DNA of 64,000 nucleotides from assembly GCF_030272615.1 (NCBI RefSeq), contig NC_081406.1:458082072-458146071 (forward strand), in the 5' to 3' direction. A program made the position numbers and the translations under genes. The DNA comes from Cryptomeria japonica. Taxonomy: Eukaryota > Streptophyta > Pinopsida > Cupressales > Cupressaceae. Below are positions 35,426 to 47,743 of this stretch, one piece after another. The notes under the pieces were generated by a model. That model did not search any database. It saw nothing but the letters and a program-made list of their open reading frames with translations, and was not told where the DNA came from. The stretch's first letter is position 1. Every line of letters begins with the position of its first letter.

Positions 35426-35438
35426 GCTCTGATACCAA
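35426..35438 (-). promoter_or_regulatory. Primer-binding site of the minus-strand copia
   Basis: On the minus strand the site reads TTGGTATCAGAGC, matching the initiator methionine tRNA 3' end. It is one base from the LTR end CCAACA and directly upstream of gag. Confidence 0.85.
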
Positions 35439-35439
35439 T

Positions 35440-35729
35440 TGTTGGAATGAAATTATATTGGTAGAAAACTGAGAGGGGGGTGAATCAATTTTCTCACAAG
35501 TATGGCAGTTAATGCAAATTATAAGATTTATACCAAAGAACAACAGAATGAAAGATAAAGCATGAAAGAACAGTAAACATGACACCAATATTTTGACATG
35601 GAAAACCTGGTAAAGGGAAAAAACACGGTGGTAAACCCTACCCACAACTAGATAATACTTTTGCAGTAGTATGTGAAATAATTACAATGGGGATTACACT
35701 TACAATCAGGCCAAGAGCCTAGAGCTCAT
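35440..35729 (-). mobile_element. Partial LTR of the minus-strand copia
   Basis: The U5-side part of the LTR ends in CCAACA next to the primer site. It contains the usual C-rich TTCACCCCCCTCTCAG tract and a GGTTTTCCATGTCAAAA motif. It is interrupted at 35729/35730 by the start of a plus-strand copia LTR. Confidence 0.7.
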
Positions 35730-37354
35730 TGTTGGCATTGTATTTTCATTGATGTCAACCGGTATGTATAACATGTCACCAGTATGGCTAGTTACCAGTA
35801 TTCAAGGTGAATGCAGGATGCAAGAAGGAGATGTTTCCAGCATGGATGTTCACCGATAACTCAACATGACCACCGGTAAGAAAGCATAATACAACAGGGA
35901 AGAGTGTAATCCACCATAGGCATCATTATAAGGATGTGCATTAATGACATATTTTACTCAAGGATAATACTGGTATGAAGGCAAGTGTAATATCACTGGT
36001 AAATAGACTTAGTGGAAGAATTGGTGTGTCTGATGAAAAGTCAAGTTGAACCACAGACATAATAGAGGAAAGAAGGCATGAAGGATAACCGGTAAGGTGA
36101 CATGTACCGACATGTTTAGTGAACCGGTGAGCAAGCACTCATAATATTTCTTGGTTGGTGAATGAATCTAAACCAACTCAGTGGACTGAATAGAGGTGGA
36201 TGCCAACAAGGATGATAGGTGGATACCAAGTGGCAAGCATCCAGAGGTCGGTGAAGTGTCCATCAACATGGTAGATGATGAGCAGGTCATCTTTAAATAA
36301 GGAACTTGTAAATTAAGGGTCAATGACAAAAGATGTGTGGCTCAAGGAAGATCAAGATGTAGAATATTTTTTATGTAAACCAAGCAAGACAATCCAATCT
36401 TCATTCTCATTGGCTGAAGGAAGTAACTTAGGCATTAATGGTGATTGACATAACAAAGTCAAAAAATAAGTTGCAGGTTGCTAAATATAGAAAGTGTGTA
36501 TAGATGTCATAAGAAAAATGGTAGTGATGTTTGATCTACTACAGATCATCAATTGAAGAGATGAGATCCGATCAGATTTGATATGAATTGATTTGTTGGG
36601 GAAAATCCCTAACACGCCATCATTTGAACTGAGAGAGAAAAGAGTGATTAAAGAGAAGATCAAAAGCATATAAGTGTTGGAGTTGACTGAAAGAAAAGTA
36701 GAACTGGTAAGAGGGTTTATCAAAGGTTTTACCGGTAAGATTAGAGCAACCGACAAGATACCAAAAAGGATAAAATTTGTGTGAACCAGGAAGGGAGATT
36801 TAGGAAGAAAGTTGTTGAAGGTGAAGGAGAAAAGAGAGTGTACCGGTGGAGGTCGTGCAAGACAAAATGAGGGCGAAAAGGATATAAATAGAGGACAGCA
36901 AACTAGTAGAGAACTGAGCAGAGGAGAATCGGTAGAGAAGAGTTAAATTGGTGACATATTTAGATTGCAAGTGTTACAAAACTTATTTGTAACAAGACTA
37001 TAACTATTGCATTGTTTATAATCATTGTGATCACTGAGTTGGAGCTCGGTGTAAGGGTTGGTGCTCCTTGGGTTGGTTCCCTAAATATTGTAACCGTGTT
37101 TATTGTGAGGCTAGATTGGAGCAGTAGAATCCAATAGAATTTGTCACCGAGGTTTTTCCCACATTGGGTTTTTCTCGTATATCCGATGTTATGTGTTGTG
37201 TGTCCTTGTGTGTTTGCATTTGATCACTTTCCTTATCTCACCATTATATCCTCCTTGTGTTTGATTTGCTAACCGGTACCAAGATTTAGATTTAAAAGGT
37301 TTATAATATTGGGAACCATTGACTGACCCCCCTCTCAGTGGTACATTGTGTTCA
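35730..37354 (+). mobile_element. Ty1/Copia LTR, plus strand
   Basis: It starts TGTTGGCATTGTATTTTC and ends near 37354 (ACATTGTGTTCA), for 1625 bp. A TATA-like GGATATAAATAGAG lies near 36890, and a C-rich CCCCCCTCTCAG tract lies just before the end. A degenerate primer site (TTAGTATTAGAGCC) and gag follow. Confidence 0.8.
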
Positions 37355-37430
37355 AAAATTAGTATTAGAGCCTAGGTTCCTGATCAGATAAGTTTTCTCT
37401 ATCTTGGGTAAATTCTAGTCTTAGAACACA

Positions 37431-38340
37431 ATGGCAAGAAATGAGTTCTCCTCCTCTTCTAAAGCTCCCATGTTTGATGGAACCAACTATGCTTTTTGGT
37501 GTAGAATAATGGAAACATATCTGTCCTCTCTAGGATTTGATGTTTGGATGTCTATAAAGAATGGGTATATTGTCCCTAGTGTTCCTCCCACTAACCTGGA
37601 TTATAAGAAGGAGTATGAGAACAATGCAAAGGCTAAACATGTTATTCTCATTAGACTATCAGATAATGAGTTTTTTATGGTTATGCACTGCTCATCTACC
37701 AAGGAGACTTGAGATAAATTACAGAGATTATTTGAAGGAGATGCCAAAGTCAAGGAGGCCAAGCTGTAATCACTAAGAGGTCATCTTGAAGGCTTGAAGA
37801 TGAAAGATGAAGTAAAGATTGCAGATTATCTTTAGAGGGTAGATGAAACTATGAGTGCCATTAGGGAACTTGGAGAAGAGGTTGTTGATGAAGTTACTAT
37901 CAAAAAGGTACTTAGATCACTCACATCTAAGTATGATACTAAGGTTTCTGCTATATATGAAGCCAAGGATCTAAAAAACCGTCACAATGGATGAGTTATT
38001 TGGCTTCTTAATTGCTTATGAGATGAGGACAACCGGAGAAGGATCTTCAAGGAAAGAAGTTGCTTTCAAATCCATCAAAAAGGGAAAGGAAGAGGTTTCT
38101 CATAAAGGATCTAGTGAAGACTCGGATGTAGAGGTAGCAAACTTTGTTAGAAATCTCAAGAGAGGATCTGGTAAGTATAAAGGAAATTTGCCACTCAAAT
38201 GCTTCAACTATGGTAAAATATGACACTTTTCTACAAAATGTCCCTATATTGAAACTGATGGAGATAAGAAAAGGAGCTCTAGAAGATCTTTCATTAAAGA
38301 CAAAGAGAAGAAAGTTTATTGGCAACGAAGAAAAATTTGT
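37431..38340 (+). pseudogene. Ty1/Copia gag fragment, plus strand
   Basis: It starts MARNEFSSSSKAPMFDGTNY and continues through typical copia gag (LFEGDAKVKEAKL, VDETMSAIRELGEEV, VLRSLTSKYDTKV) with several stops and a frameshift near 37990. The knuckle reads CFNYGKI-stop-HFSTKC; the second Cys is Tyr and a Gly is a stop. The sequence ends abruptly at 38340 against an inverted LTR; protease to RNase H are missing. Confidence 0.85.
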
Positions 38341-39860
38341 TGAACACAATGTACCATTGGGAGGGGGGTCAATTAGTGGTTCCCAATATTCTAAACCTTT
38401 TAAACCAAACTCTTGGTATCAGTTAGTAAATAAGACACAAGGAGGATATACTGGTGAGCTAAGGAAAGAGATCAAATGAAAACACACAAAGATACTCAAC
38501 ACATAACACTAGATATACGAGGAAAACCCAATGTGGGAAAACCCTCGGTGAGAAATGTTGTTGGAGACTAATGCTTTGATACAACCTCACAATAAGCACT
38601 GATTATGAAGTTTAGGGCACCAACCCAAGGAGAACCAACCCTTGCATCGAGCTCCAAATTAGTGATGTACAAAAGATCAGATTAATACAATAGTTTTAAT
38701 CTTGTTACAAATGAGTTTTGTAACTCTTACAATGAAAAACTTCACCAGTTTAACTCTTCTCAATCGGTTCTCCCTTTCTCAGTTCTCTGTCAGTTCTCTG
38801 TTCTTTGTTTATACCTTTTTCTACCCATATTTAATCTTGTATAGCCTTCACTAGTAAACTCTCTTATCTCCTTCACCTTCTGCAAATTTCTTCCCGAATC
38901 CCCCTTGTTAGTTTAAACAATTGTAGTTCTATTTGGCAGCTTGACGATTGCTCTAACCTTGTCGGTAAAACCTCTGATAAACCTTCTACCGATTCTACCT
39001 CTCTGTCAAAAAATCCAAGACTCAGATGATTTTGATCTTCTCTCTGACCACTCTCTGCTCTCTCAGTTACTCTATTTTTGTCGGCATCAAGCATCATCAT
39101 CTTAAGTCTTTAGTCTACATATTTATACTTGATTATTCCCATCAACACCTAGATTCAAACTAGGCATGTTAGGGTTTTTTCTCCATCGAGTATGTCTGTA
39201 TTAAATCTAATCAGATCTCCTCTCCTTGATTGATGATTTGCATTAGATCAAACACCACCACCATTTCTGATGACATCTATACGTGCTTTCTATCTTTAGC
39301 AACTTGCAACTTATTTTTCCAGCCTTCCTCTATCATTCACCATTAATGCCTCAGGTATTTCCTTCGACCATCAAGCACAAATATCGTTATGTCCTACTTG
39401 ATTTATCTCACCAAAAACCTTCTACATCTCGATCTGCCTCAAGCCACACTTCTTCTGTCATTGACCTATGATTCGCGGGTTCTTTATTTAATGTTGACCT
39501 GCTCATCACCTATCACATCAATGGACGGTTTTCCTACCACTGCATGCCTGCCACATGGAACCTACGTGTCATCCTCAGACACCATCCAACTCAACCCTGT
39601 CTTCTATGTTGATTTTAGTTCATTCACTGACCAAGACACATGACTGGTGTTTTACCGGCTCATATACCCTACTGATAGATCATATTGACTTGGAATTCTT
39701 CTGGTTTTGTGTCCATACTTCATGTGATCCAGCAATCATTCACTATGTTGGTTTTTCTTCTTCATGTCCATACATGCTCACCGGTGGATCTCCTTATTGC
39801 ATCTTCATACTGGTAACATACCTACCAATTGTTATTTCATAACGGTTTCCAATATTGTCA
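38341..39860 (-). mobile_element. Inverted Ty1/Copia LTR, minus strand
   Basis: The first 500 bases are the reverse complement of the 3' part of the LTR at 35730-37354. They carry the TGAACACAATGTACCATTGG end, the C-rich tract, the GGTTGGTGC-type region and the TATA area. Divergence rises toward the right, where the boundary (about 39860) is uncertain. It faces the plus-strand LTR across the short gag fragment. Confidence 0.65.
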
Positions 39861-40756
39861 ATTGACACTCATTGGATTCATATGCGGTCATTGAAGGCAG
39901 CAAGATTCTATAGAAGGCATACACTAACATTGGAGGCATACATCGATAGATACGGGCATTGGAGTAATCAAGGTCATAACTAGCACCGACACTGACATCC
40001 AACACTTATGTGAAGCCGACATCAGTCTAGGATCTGAAAAGTTTTATTTAATCATTTTATAATTATTGTATAGCGTTGACATTGAATGTCTTTTGTAATG
40101 TATTGTAATCTGACATAAGGCATATTGTTTGTAAAGGGTATATAAGTCAGTTTATTAGGTCATTGTGATATAGAAGAGTGTGTAGGACAAGGAAGCAAAA
40201 TAGTGAGATGCTAAGGACATATATATAGATCATTTGTATGCAAAAGTAATATCATGCAATGATCGGTAGATGGTTTGTAAAGCATTCTTGGAGAAAATGA
40301 GATATCGGTAAAAGGGTTTAAGAACTGGTACAGAAAAGAGCTATAACCAAAACTCTTTTTGGCATAGCAGATGCATTTTGTGAGATCACCATTCTTGTTT
40401 TATCTCAGCAGAAGCTTGTAGTCAATGAGACCTTTTTTGTGTTGAGCAGTGTGCTCTAGGCAGTGTGCCTTCCTGCATGTGTAGGCCCCCATACTATGCA
40501 ATATCTTTCACATGGCCAGTGAATTGATATTGTGGGTCATAAATCCCACCATGGTTTTTCCTCTTTGAGGTTTTCTATGTATAAATTCTGTGTGTTATGA
40601 TTTTCATTCACGTGGCTTGTTTATTTACTTCATGTTATGTGTTTCTTCATTTATCGGTTTATATGTGTATGTTGTAATAAGGTAAAATCTTATATTACTA
40701 GCAGAACATCGATTCACCACCCCCTCTCAGTGTTCTTGGATTCATTGTTTTCAAAC
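39861..40756 (+). mobile_element. Partial copia LTR, plus strand
   Basis: Its right end is clear: ACCACCCCCTCTCAG, then TTTTCAAACA at 40756, the same style as the other copia LTR ends here. A TATA-like GGGTATATAAG lies near 40140. The left end is not resolved. Confidence 0.5.
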
Positions 40757-40835
40757 ATCCAATACTTACTTGTCAGTTATAATCCCATACTGGTTGACAT
40801 CAATGACAACACAATACCAACAATCTCCTTGTTTG
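40757..40835 (-). mobile_element. LTR start and polypurine tract of a minus-strand copia
   Basis: On the minus strand, AACAAGGAGAT is followed at 40822 by TGTTGGTATTGTGTTGTC, the polypurine-tract and 3' LTR start arrangement. It mirrors the 3' end of the complete copia at 52070-52090. The LTR is cut after 66 bp. Confidence 0.65.
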
Positions 40836-40849
40836 GCATTGATGTCAAC

Positions 40850-42040
40850 ACACTCTATTCCTTCACCCTACCCATTGGACCATTCTCCCCCTTTGACAAC
40901 AATGAAAAAGGGTCAGGGCATCCTTCCATCTAATTCATTCTCCACCAGTTATACAGTGTATTCTCCCCATTTGATTTCTATCTATTCAACCAACAACATA
41001 TAAGATGGAGGATAGAGACACCAACTGACATCAATTGTTCATAAGATTCAAATGTGATTGTACTATGAGTGCTACCAATTTAGAAAGTAGATTCTCCTAA
41101 TCATGAAATTCTCTTGGGTATTCCTACAATAATTTCCTTCTTCTGCAATTTGTTCTTCCAATACACCTATCTAGTGTTCCTTTCACCTGATGGCCCAATT
41201 GTGATTTTTATCAAAGTAAAAATTGAATAGACATTGAAGGAACTTTCAAGTGAGGACCAATGAGTACTACCCAAAAGCTCAAGCATGTTGGTACTGTAGG
41301 ATAATCACTTGATCTCCCCCCATGTCCAAAGTATGATCCAAGAGATAGGAGATTTTACAATGAACTCCCCATGAACCATAGATATTCATACACATTTAAG
41401 TGCATGAAATAGGTGATACCAATCCTAACTTGTGTCTTAGATACTCAAAACTCTTTAGTGGTAGAGGCTTGGTGAAGATATCAACCACTTGTTTACCTAT
41501 AGGGACATACTCTACCTTGACTTCATAGATCTGTCACCTCTTTGGGAAAATGATATTTGATGGAAATATGCTTTGTCCTTGAGTGCATAACCAGATTCTT
41601 TGATATGTTAATTACACCAGAATTGTCACACTAGATGGAAATAGGGTTAGACATCTCTACCTGAATATCCTTGAGGGTCTTCTTCATCCAGAGTACCTGA
41701 GAATAGCATGTGGTAGCAACAATATATTATGCCTCAGCAGTAGATAGAGAAACTGAATCTTGCTTCTTACTATGCCATGACCAACCGATTACCTAGGAGG
41801 AATGCACCACCACTTGTTCTCTTATGGTCATCAATGCAGCCTACCAAATCAGCATCAGTGTAGGCATCCAGGATAAAATCCCCTTTCTTGGGATACCATA
41901 GTCCATAATCAAGTGTCCCTTGTATATACCAGAATATCCTTCTAACTGCAAAATCATAAAATGTCCTGAAAAAGATCTTAAAAATCATAAAATGTCCTAG
42001 AAAAATCTTAAAAATCATAAAATGTCTTGAAAAAATAAAA
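40850..42040 (-). pseudogene. Ty1/Copia RT end and RNase H, minus strand
   Basis: Minus-strand translation gives WYIQGTLDYGLWYPKKGDF, TDADLVG, HKRTSGGAF and then AEA-stop-YIVA, WMKKTLKDI, CDNSGVINISKN and HISIKYHF in shifting frames. This is the end of RT and the RNase H of a copia polyprotein, closely related to the 50.6-51.8 kb copy. The upstream part is replaced by a minisatellite at 41940-42115. Confidence 0.8.
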
Positions 42041-42115
42041 AAAATCATAAAATATCCTGAAAAAAACCATAAAAAATCATAAAATATCTTGAAAAAAGCC
42101 TAAAAAAACCATAAA
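41940..42115. repeat. Minisatellite in the copia relic, about 30-bp unit
   Basis: About five degenerate copies of a unit around AAAATCATAAAATGTCCTGA. On the minus strand they encode a repeated FYDF/FMIFKIF-like string directly upstream of the RT/RNase H remnant. Confidence 0.8.
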
Positions 42116-42119
42116 CATC

Positions 42120-43287
42120 CAAAAATATGTAATAAACATTGTGAAGACACGAACACTTAAGACAAGCATGCAGTTTTGCACTTCAACAAATTCATGACAT
42201 GATGAGATTATGATTGAGCAAACATATAAACATCCGATCGACTTATTAAAACTAAACACATTAACTGTGAACAAAAAAAACATTCGGCATGAAACATATT
42301 GTTTTCTTGTTTGCCTATTTTCTCTTGATTGTTTCTGATTTTCTTTTTTGGTGACATATCTTTTAGCTTTTCGAGGATGTCTATGACTAGAGATTTTATC
42401 TCCAGGATGTCATTGACTATAAAGGCGAGGATGGGGCATGTTCACTTGTTTGCTACTTGCGGGATATTCCTTAGGAATATGATGACACATCTTAGGGCAT
42501 GATCGCTTAAGATCATCAAGGACATATTGGTCTGATACACACCGAGGCATTCCTTTACTGTTTGATATATTTTCTTTCACATAATTGGTGTGACTGATTC
42601 ATTTGGGTCTAATTGATATCCAAATGATTTTTTGCCTTTTGCAATAATAAGATCAATGATGATACAAGCACTTAAAAAGCACAAGAATTCTCATCACTTT
42701 CATATCCTCTTTTTCATCATTCTTCATAATCATTACTTTTCTCTTCTCATCCTCCTTCTCATCTATCTTTTTCATCATTTCTTTCATCATCATCTTCATT
42801 CTTCTTACTCTAGTGTGGTCAATCAAACACTTTATCTAATTGATGCAATGTCTTTGAATCTTTAATCTCTTTATCAACCACCTTGCTTCTTACAATCTCA
42901 ATGCTCTGGATCAATCAATCAATCGTTGGATCACCTTATCTTGCGCTAGCATCAATCCCTATCAACTTAATTAGCTCAATCAGCTTAATAAGGTTATCAA
43001 TTCGACTATACTGTTCATTTCCATCAATTGTTCAATTACGCCTCATCAACTGTGCATTTCTATTAAATGTACATCTCAATCTAATCACTTGTGCAATATC
43101 AATCATCCAATATTCTCTCTCGCAATCTATTGAGAGATCAATCTCCATCATTATGTTTGATCAATCTCTTGAGGGGGCATAGCCAATCAATCATTATCCT
43201 TACCAGGACACCTCTGGGGCATATATCAATTGATCATTTTGTTTGAAACAATGCGACAAGCTGCATTGTCTCAAAGAGGGACAAAAT
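42120..43287. other. Pyrimidine-rich, low-complexity region; no gene seen
   Basis: It contains a long TC-rich tract with repeated CATC and TTC motifs (42690-42810) and a CAATCAATC-type section (42900-43190). No recognisable domain in either strand. Confidence 0.5.
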
Positions 43288-44400
43288 CTAGACACATAAA
43301 AATTTCCATTAATTTGTCCTCATTTAATTTTAAATTTCTTCAAACATCGGCCGAGTCCTTATTATTACATTATTATTTCTCCATAATTCATTATTCATAA
43401 TTTCCATCTCTTATTATATTATTATTAATATCTTATCATTTATCCATTAAATTTATTAAATAAAATATTATATCATATTCAGGCATACACCTTCATGCAT
43501 TCACGTTATACACATTTCTCTATTTATTTAATAAAACCCTTAAATATCTCCTCCTACCACTTACCATTTCCCATTTACCACTCATCTTCCCTATACCACT
43601 CATCTTGCATTATCCCATATTCATCTGACAACATGAACTCACCAGGAGAAAATCTATTTAAACAAGGCCCCCTCTCTTATTTGGGAATCTCATTTTTATG
43701 GGTCGAACTTATGTCAATTTGCATCCCATTATCTTAACATCTTATCTGCTATCTTTGCATTCTCAAATCTTGATTTCCTCATAGCATTTTGCATAAGTGC
43801 TTCTGAGAGAAAATATATATTAAATGTAAAATCTTGGGGAATAGGAGTGCAATGGAGTGGATTTTTGTTGCATGCATGTGTGTTTTAGCTTAGATATTTG
43901 CATTTGCATGTGTGTGTTTTGCAGGTACTTCATTGTTGGATGTTGGAAGATTGAATCTTGTATTCAATCCATATCCTCCATCTACACTTATAAATATCCC
44001 CCACTTTGGAGCACAAAGGATCCCATCTCATATTAATTTAGGCATTGTTACTATAGGCATATCCATTCTAGAATATCATTTGAGCATTGTTATTATAGGC
44101 AATTTCATCTTAGATCTAGTTTAATTTGATCATTTTCTAGCTTAATTGCATCAGCATCATAGTTTAATCATGCATATCATTAGCTTAATTATAGTCTTGG
44201 ATCAATCTATCATAATCAGTCTCATCTAGCTTTCGTATCATCATCATTTCAAATCCTTCATCTACGTGTGGTCAAGTCACTGGGATTTCTTATCCAAATC
44301 TGAGAGCAAATCCATACTCACCTTTGTTAGGAGGTGATAGGTCTCTTTGTCATGGTTTATCTTTTGTTTGATTTCAATTTTCTAGCCATGCTTGTAATGA
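43288..44400 (+). mobile_element. LTR-like relic
   Basis: It begins TCTAGACACATAAAAATTTCC, a degenerate version of the TGTAGACA LTR start seen elsewhere in the window, and is followed by TTATTATT-rich DNA and a TGCATGTGTGTGTTTTGCAG stretch. No partner was found. It abuts the end of the minus-strand gypsy gag-pro region. Confidence 0.3.
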
Positions 44401-44430
44401 TGGAGTGTTTCTTTTGCAGCTGTAGCTACC

Positions 44431-46245
44431 CTACTTCACATGCATGATAGTATCTGTTACCATATTTGCTTGTTCAGAGGTTTTTGGTACTGTATTGCTA
44501 GATGATTTTGTGTTAGTTTCTTGTAGAAGTTGCCTCATATCTTCACCATCTGATGCCATACTAGGATATGTTGGTGCTCTCCTGCTTCTTTGAGATGAAG
44601 AGGGAAATACTCGTACTGTTAATAAATTATGAGGTATGTATTTTGAGGGTATCCTAGGCTTGTTCAATATATCTAGTGTACGCTGCCTTGCCTCTGTTAT
44701 CGTTGGTACATGTTTATATCCCAAACCTTGATTATTTGGGTTTTCATGTGGTAAAACAGGTTCTAATCTACCTTGCTTCTTTAATCCCAATCCTGTGGTA
44801 CCATCATGCCCATGTTTTTGTAGCATCTTGAAACTGTTTCCATATTGGTGTAGAGGTAACCTGGGTATTCTCATGTCATCTTCTTCTCTATATATCCACT
44901 AATTAAAATCTCCCTTTAGAGATTCTTCTTGTAAGTCTCCCCATCTAATGAAAGAGTATGAATCTGAGTACTTCACTATCTCTTTTCCTTTATCTTGCTT
45001 CATCACTATGTTCTAAGGCTTCCCAAAAGACCTAGGCAAAAGAGATGATTGTCTGCCATTCAAGGTACTTGAAATGGAATATTACCCACAACCAACTTCC
45101 TTAATTTGTAAAGAAGATGTGGTAGGTGTATTGTTTTCTATTTTTGTGACTTTCAACGATTCCATTTGTAAGTGAAGTGGAGATGTTTGATTGTTTGGTA
45201 CTTGATTGTCTATGCTCGCCCTTAAATAATTGCAGTGTTGAAAAGGGTTTGGGTCGCCATGAATGGTGATCTCAATGCCATTGTATGGGAACTTCACACA
45301 TTGGTAAAAATTTGAAGGTACTTCCTGCATGGCATGTATCCATTAATGACCTAATAGAATATTGTACCCCAATTCTTTGTTTAGGACTTGAAAGGTGATG
45401 TCTGTTGTGACTGGTCCTATTTGTATTGGCAAAGTCACTACACCCTTAGAAGGGTGTTCCTCATCATCATAAGATTTGATATTGATTCTCTTAGTAGAAT
45501 CAATATAATGTTCAGAATATCCTAAAGCTTTAATCAAATGCAATGTGTGTATGTTAAGGCCAACTCCACCATCTATAAATACTCTTTGAACTTTCTTTTG
45601 GTCAATCAAAGCTTTCAAGTGTAAGGGATCATTATGCATTGGTCAATATGTAGGTACATCCTGCTCAGTGAATGCGACGTTTGAAGTTGCCAAGTTTCCA
45701 ACCATGGCATGCAATGTAATCTCGTTAATATCTCTAGCAACAACTGAATCTTGTAATACTTTGTCAAGGACTGCCTTATGAGCTGGCGAGATGTGCAGTA
45801 ACTCAAATAATAAAATTTGAGCTAGATTTCACTTCAACTGATCCACCATATTGTAAATGCTATTTGTTGAAGGGGGATTTGAAGTTACCCCTTGCAATGT
45901 GACCTTTGATCTTCTAGTGGTGACAACACAATCTTTTCTTGTGGGATTTATTGTGATTGTAGCCACTATGTCATATACTGCACTAGGTGCGTTTATGGCA
46001 TAATAAAATGCAACATTAGTATAATTGGCATTATTGTTTTGTGCATTGGAACTAGAAGCCTTTCCTTTGATCTTTGAAGATGGTATGATCTATGTTTGGT
46101 GTCTTACTAGAATCCATAGTAATGTCGCCTTGATCAATGAGATCTTGTATGAGGTTCTTTAGTTTGTAGCAACTTGTTGTATTATGACCTTTATTGCAGT
46201 GGTATTCATAGAAATCATTGTCATTCCACCAAGCAGGCTTAAATG
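44431..46245 (-). pseudogene. Ty3/Gypsy gag end, protease and G-patch region, left part
   Basis: On the minus strand the order is: gag tail with YEYHCNKGHNTTSCYKLKNLI (46230-46140); stop-rich linker; retropepsin-like domain at 45639-45343 (VFIDGGVGLNI, LPIQIGPV, YNILLGH); FPYNGIEITIHGD (45330-45082); and a G-patch-like segment within 44874-44431 (MLQKHGHDGTTGLGLKKQG, NPNNQGLGY). This order is seen in Tat/Ogre-group gypsy elements. No RT, RNase H or integrase follows on the left. The protease keeps Asp in DGG, but several frames are broken. Confidence 0.8.
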
Positions 46246-47672
46246 TGTTGGCATATGATGAACTAACATGTTGATATGATGATAATGTATGTTGTCATTG
46301 ATTTCAATAAGTGTAAGTGAACCGGTATGCAGATTGGAAGAAGTTGGCGAACTGGTATGAAGAAATGCAGTGAACTGGTGTCGGGGTTTCACTAAGTGTG
46401 ACTATTGGTTGGTAGTCTCAGTTATAGGGTTTCCGGTTTGGAAATATCACTTATGCGATGCAACCGATGACATTCGGTGTTAAGTTGGCTAAGAGATGAA
46501 GATGAGATCATGATGCCACGTCAGCTTTGTACACGTGAAGGATTTCCTTGAGGATCTTGCATGAGTAGATCGACTGCATTAAATGGCCACCTTGGGAATG
46601 AACATTCTTCTTAGTGGTATGAGAAGAAAGTGTGATGAGTTACTGATTTCTGTGTGCGGTGAAGATTAGATGATACGTATTGTCTTGTGATATGTTTGAA
46701 ATTGTATTTCTCTATGCAAAGTGTTTGGATGGTTAGGATTGGATTGCTTGTATTGTAAACCTAAAATGCTTAGGGTTTAGGGTTTATGCTACCGACCTAA
46801 TTGTTGTCTATAAGGTCGACGATATTTGTTATTGTAAGTTGTTGGCAAATGTTGTGTGTGTATCCAAGCAATGAGATACTTTCCAGACTAGTAAGAGAAA
46901 ACTGCAGAGTGTGATTGCAGAAGTAGAGGAACTGAAAAGGATCTGCCTTACAATATAGTGTTTTTATCATATCAAAGCTTTACCTATTGTATTCTAACCA
47001 TTTCAATAGAAGGAAAATCCCTTTTCCAGGTAGCTTTAATAGGCTTATTGTAAATCCTCTAACCAAGTGACTCAAGATTCATTGAGTTCTTCAAATCCTC
47101 TAGCAAGGTAACTTTTAACAGGGTTTCAACCTTTAACAGGGTATATAGCCATCCCTTAACTGGGTGATCTTTAATAGGATCGGTTCCTAGTAGAACTTTA
47201 TTGTAAAGTTTTTAACTAGACTAGGCTCCTAACAGAGCGAGCTTCAAAAGAGTTCAAAAACAAGCTTGTGGGTATTCATCCCCACAGTGGTTTTTCCCAT
47301 TTGGGTTTCCATGTGAAAAATTTGTGTGTCATGTGTTGTGCATTTTTCATGTGATGATTAAGTGTTCTTTGTTTAAGTGATTATGCATGCAGAGCTAATG
47401 GTTATGGTATTGGTGACACACCACATGCATATGTTTATGGGTAAAGTAGTTATCAAGTATTAAATGTATTTGAAGTGTTCAAACTTACCGGTCTATGTTG
47501 TCTGAAGTCTTACTATGTTTAACCAGTATTGCCATGGTTAAGTTTAGTAATGAAGACAACCGGTTAGTGTTGTTTTAGCTTGAAAATATTATTAGAAAGT
47601 ATTTGACTATACTGATTCACCCCCCCCCTCTCAGTACTAGTTAAGGAATCTGTTGTTCATCATTATTCATCA
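46246..47672 (+). mobile_element. 5' LTR of the complete copia
   Basis: 1427 bp, TGTTGG...TTCATCA. It is clearly the same as the 3' LTR with scattered substitutions, but carries about 80 bp (around 47420-47500) that the 3' LTR lacks. Near its end are the GTTTTTCCCATTTGGG motif and a CACCCCCCCCCTCTCAG tract. Confidence 0.93.
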
Positions 47673-47692
47673 ATTGGTATTAGAGCAACTCC
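47673..47692 (+). promoter_or_regulatory. Primer-binding site of the complete copia
   Basis: ATTGGTATTAGAGCAACTCC directly follows the 5' LTR. It is the initiator-Met site TTGGTATCAGAGC with one C-to-T change. Confidence 0.8.
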
Positions 47693-47743
47693 AGGTACTC
47701 GGTGATATAAGCTTAACCACTTGAGGTAAAATATCCCAATTTA

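Noticed and set aside
46159-46392. 77-codon minus-strand ORF with His-rich sequence
   Set aside because: It crosses the copia LTR border; only its downstream part in another frame belongs to the gypsy gag.
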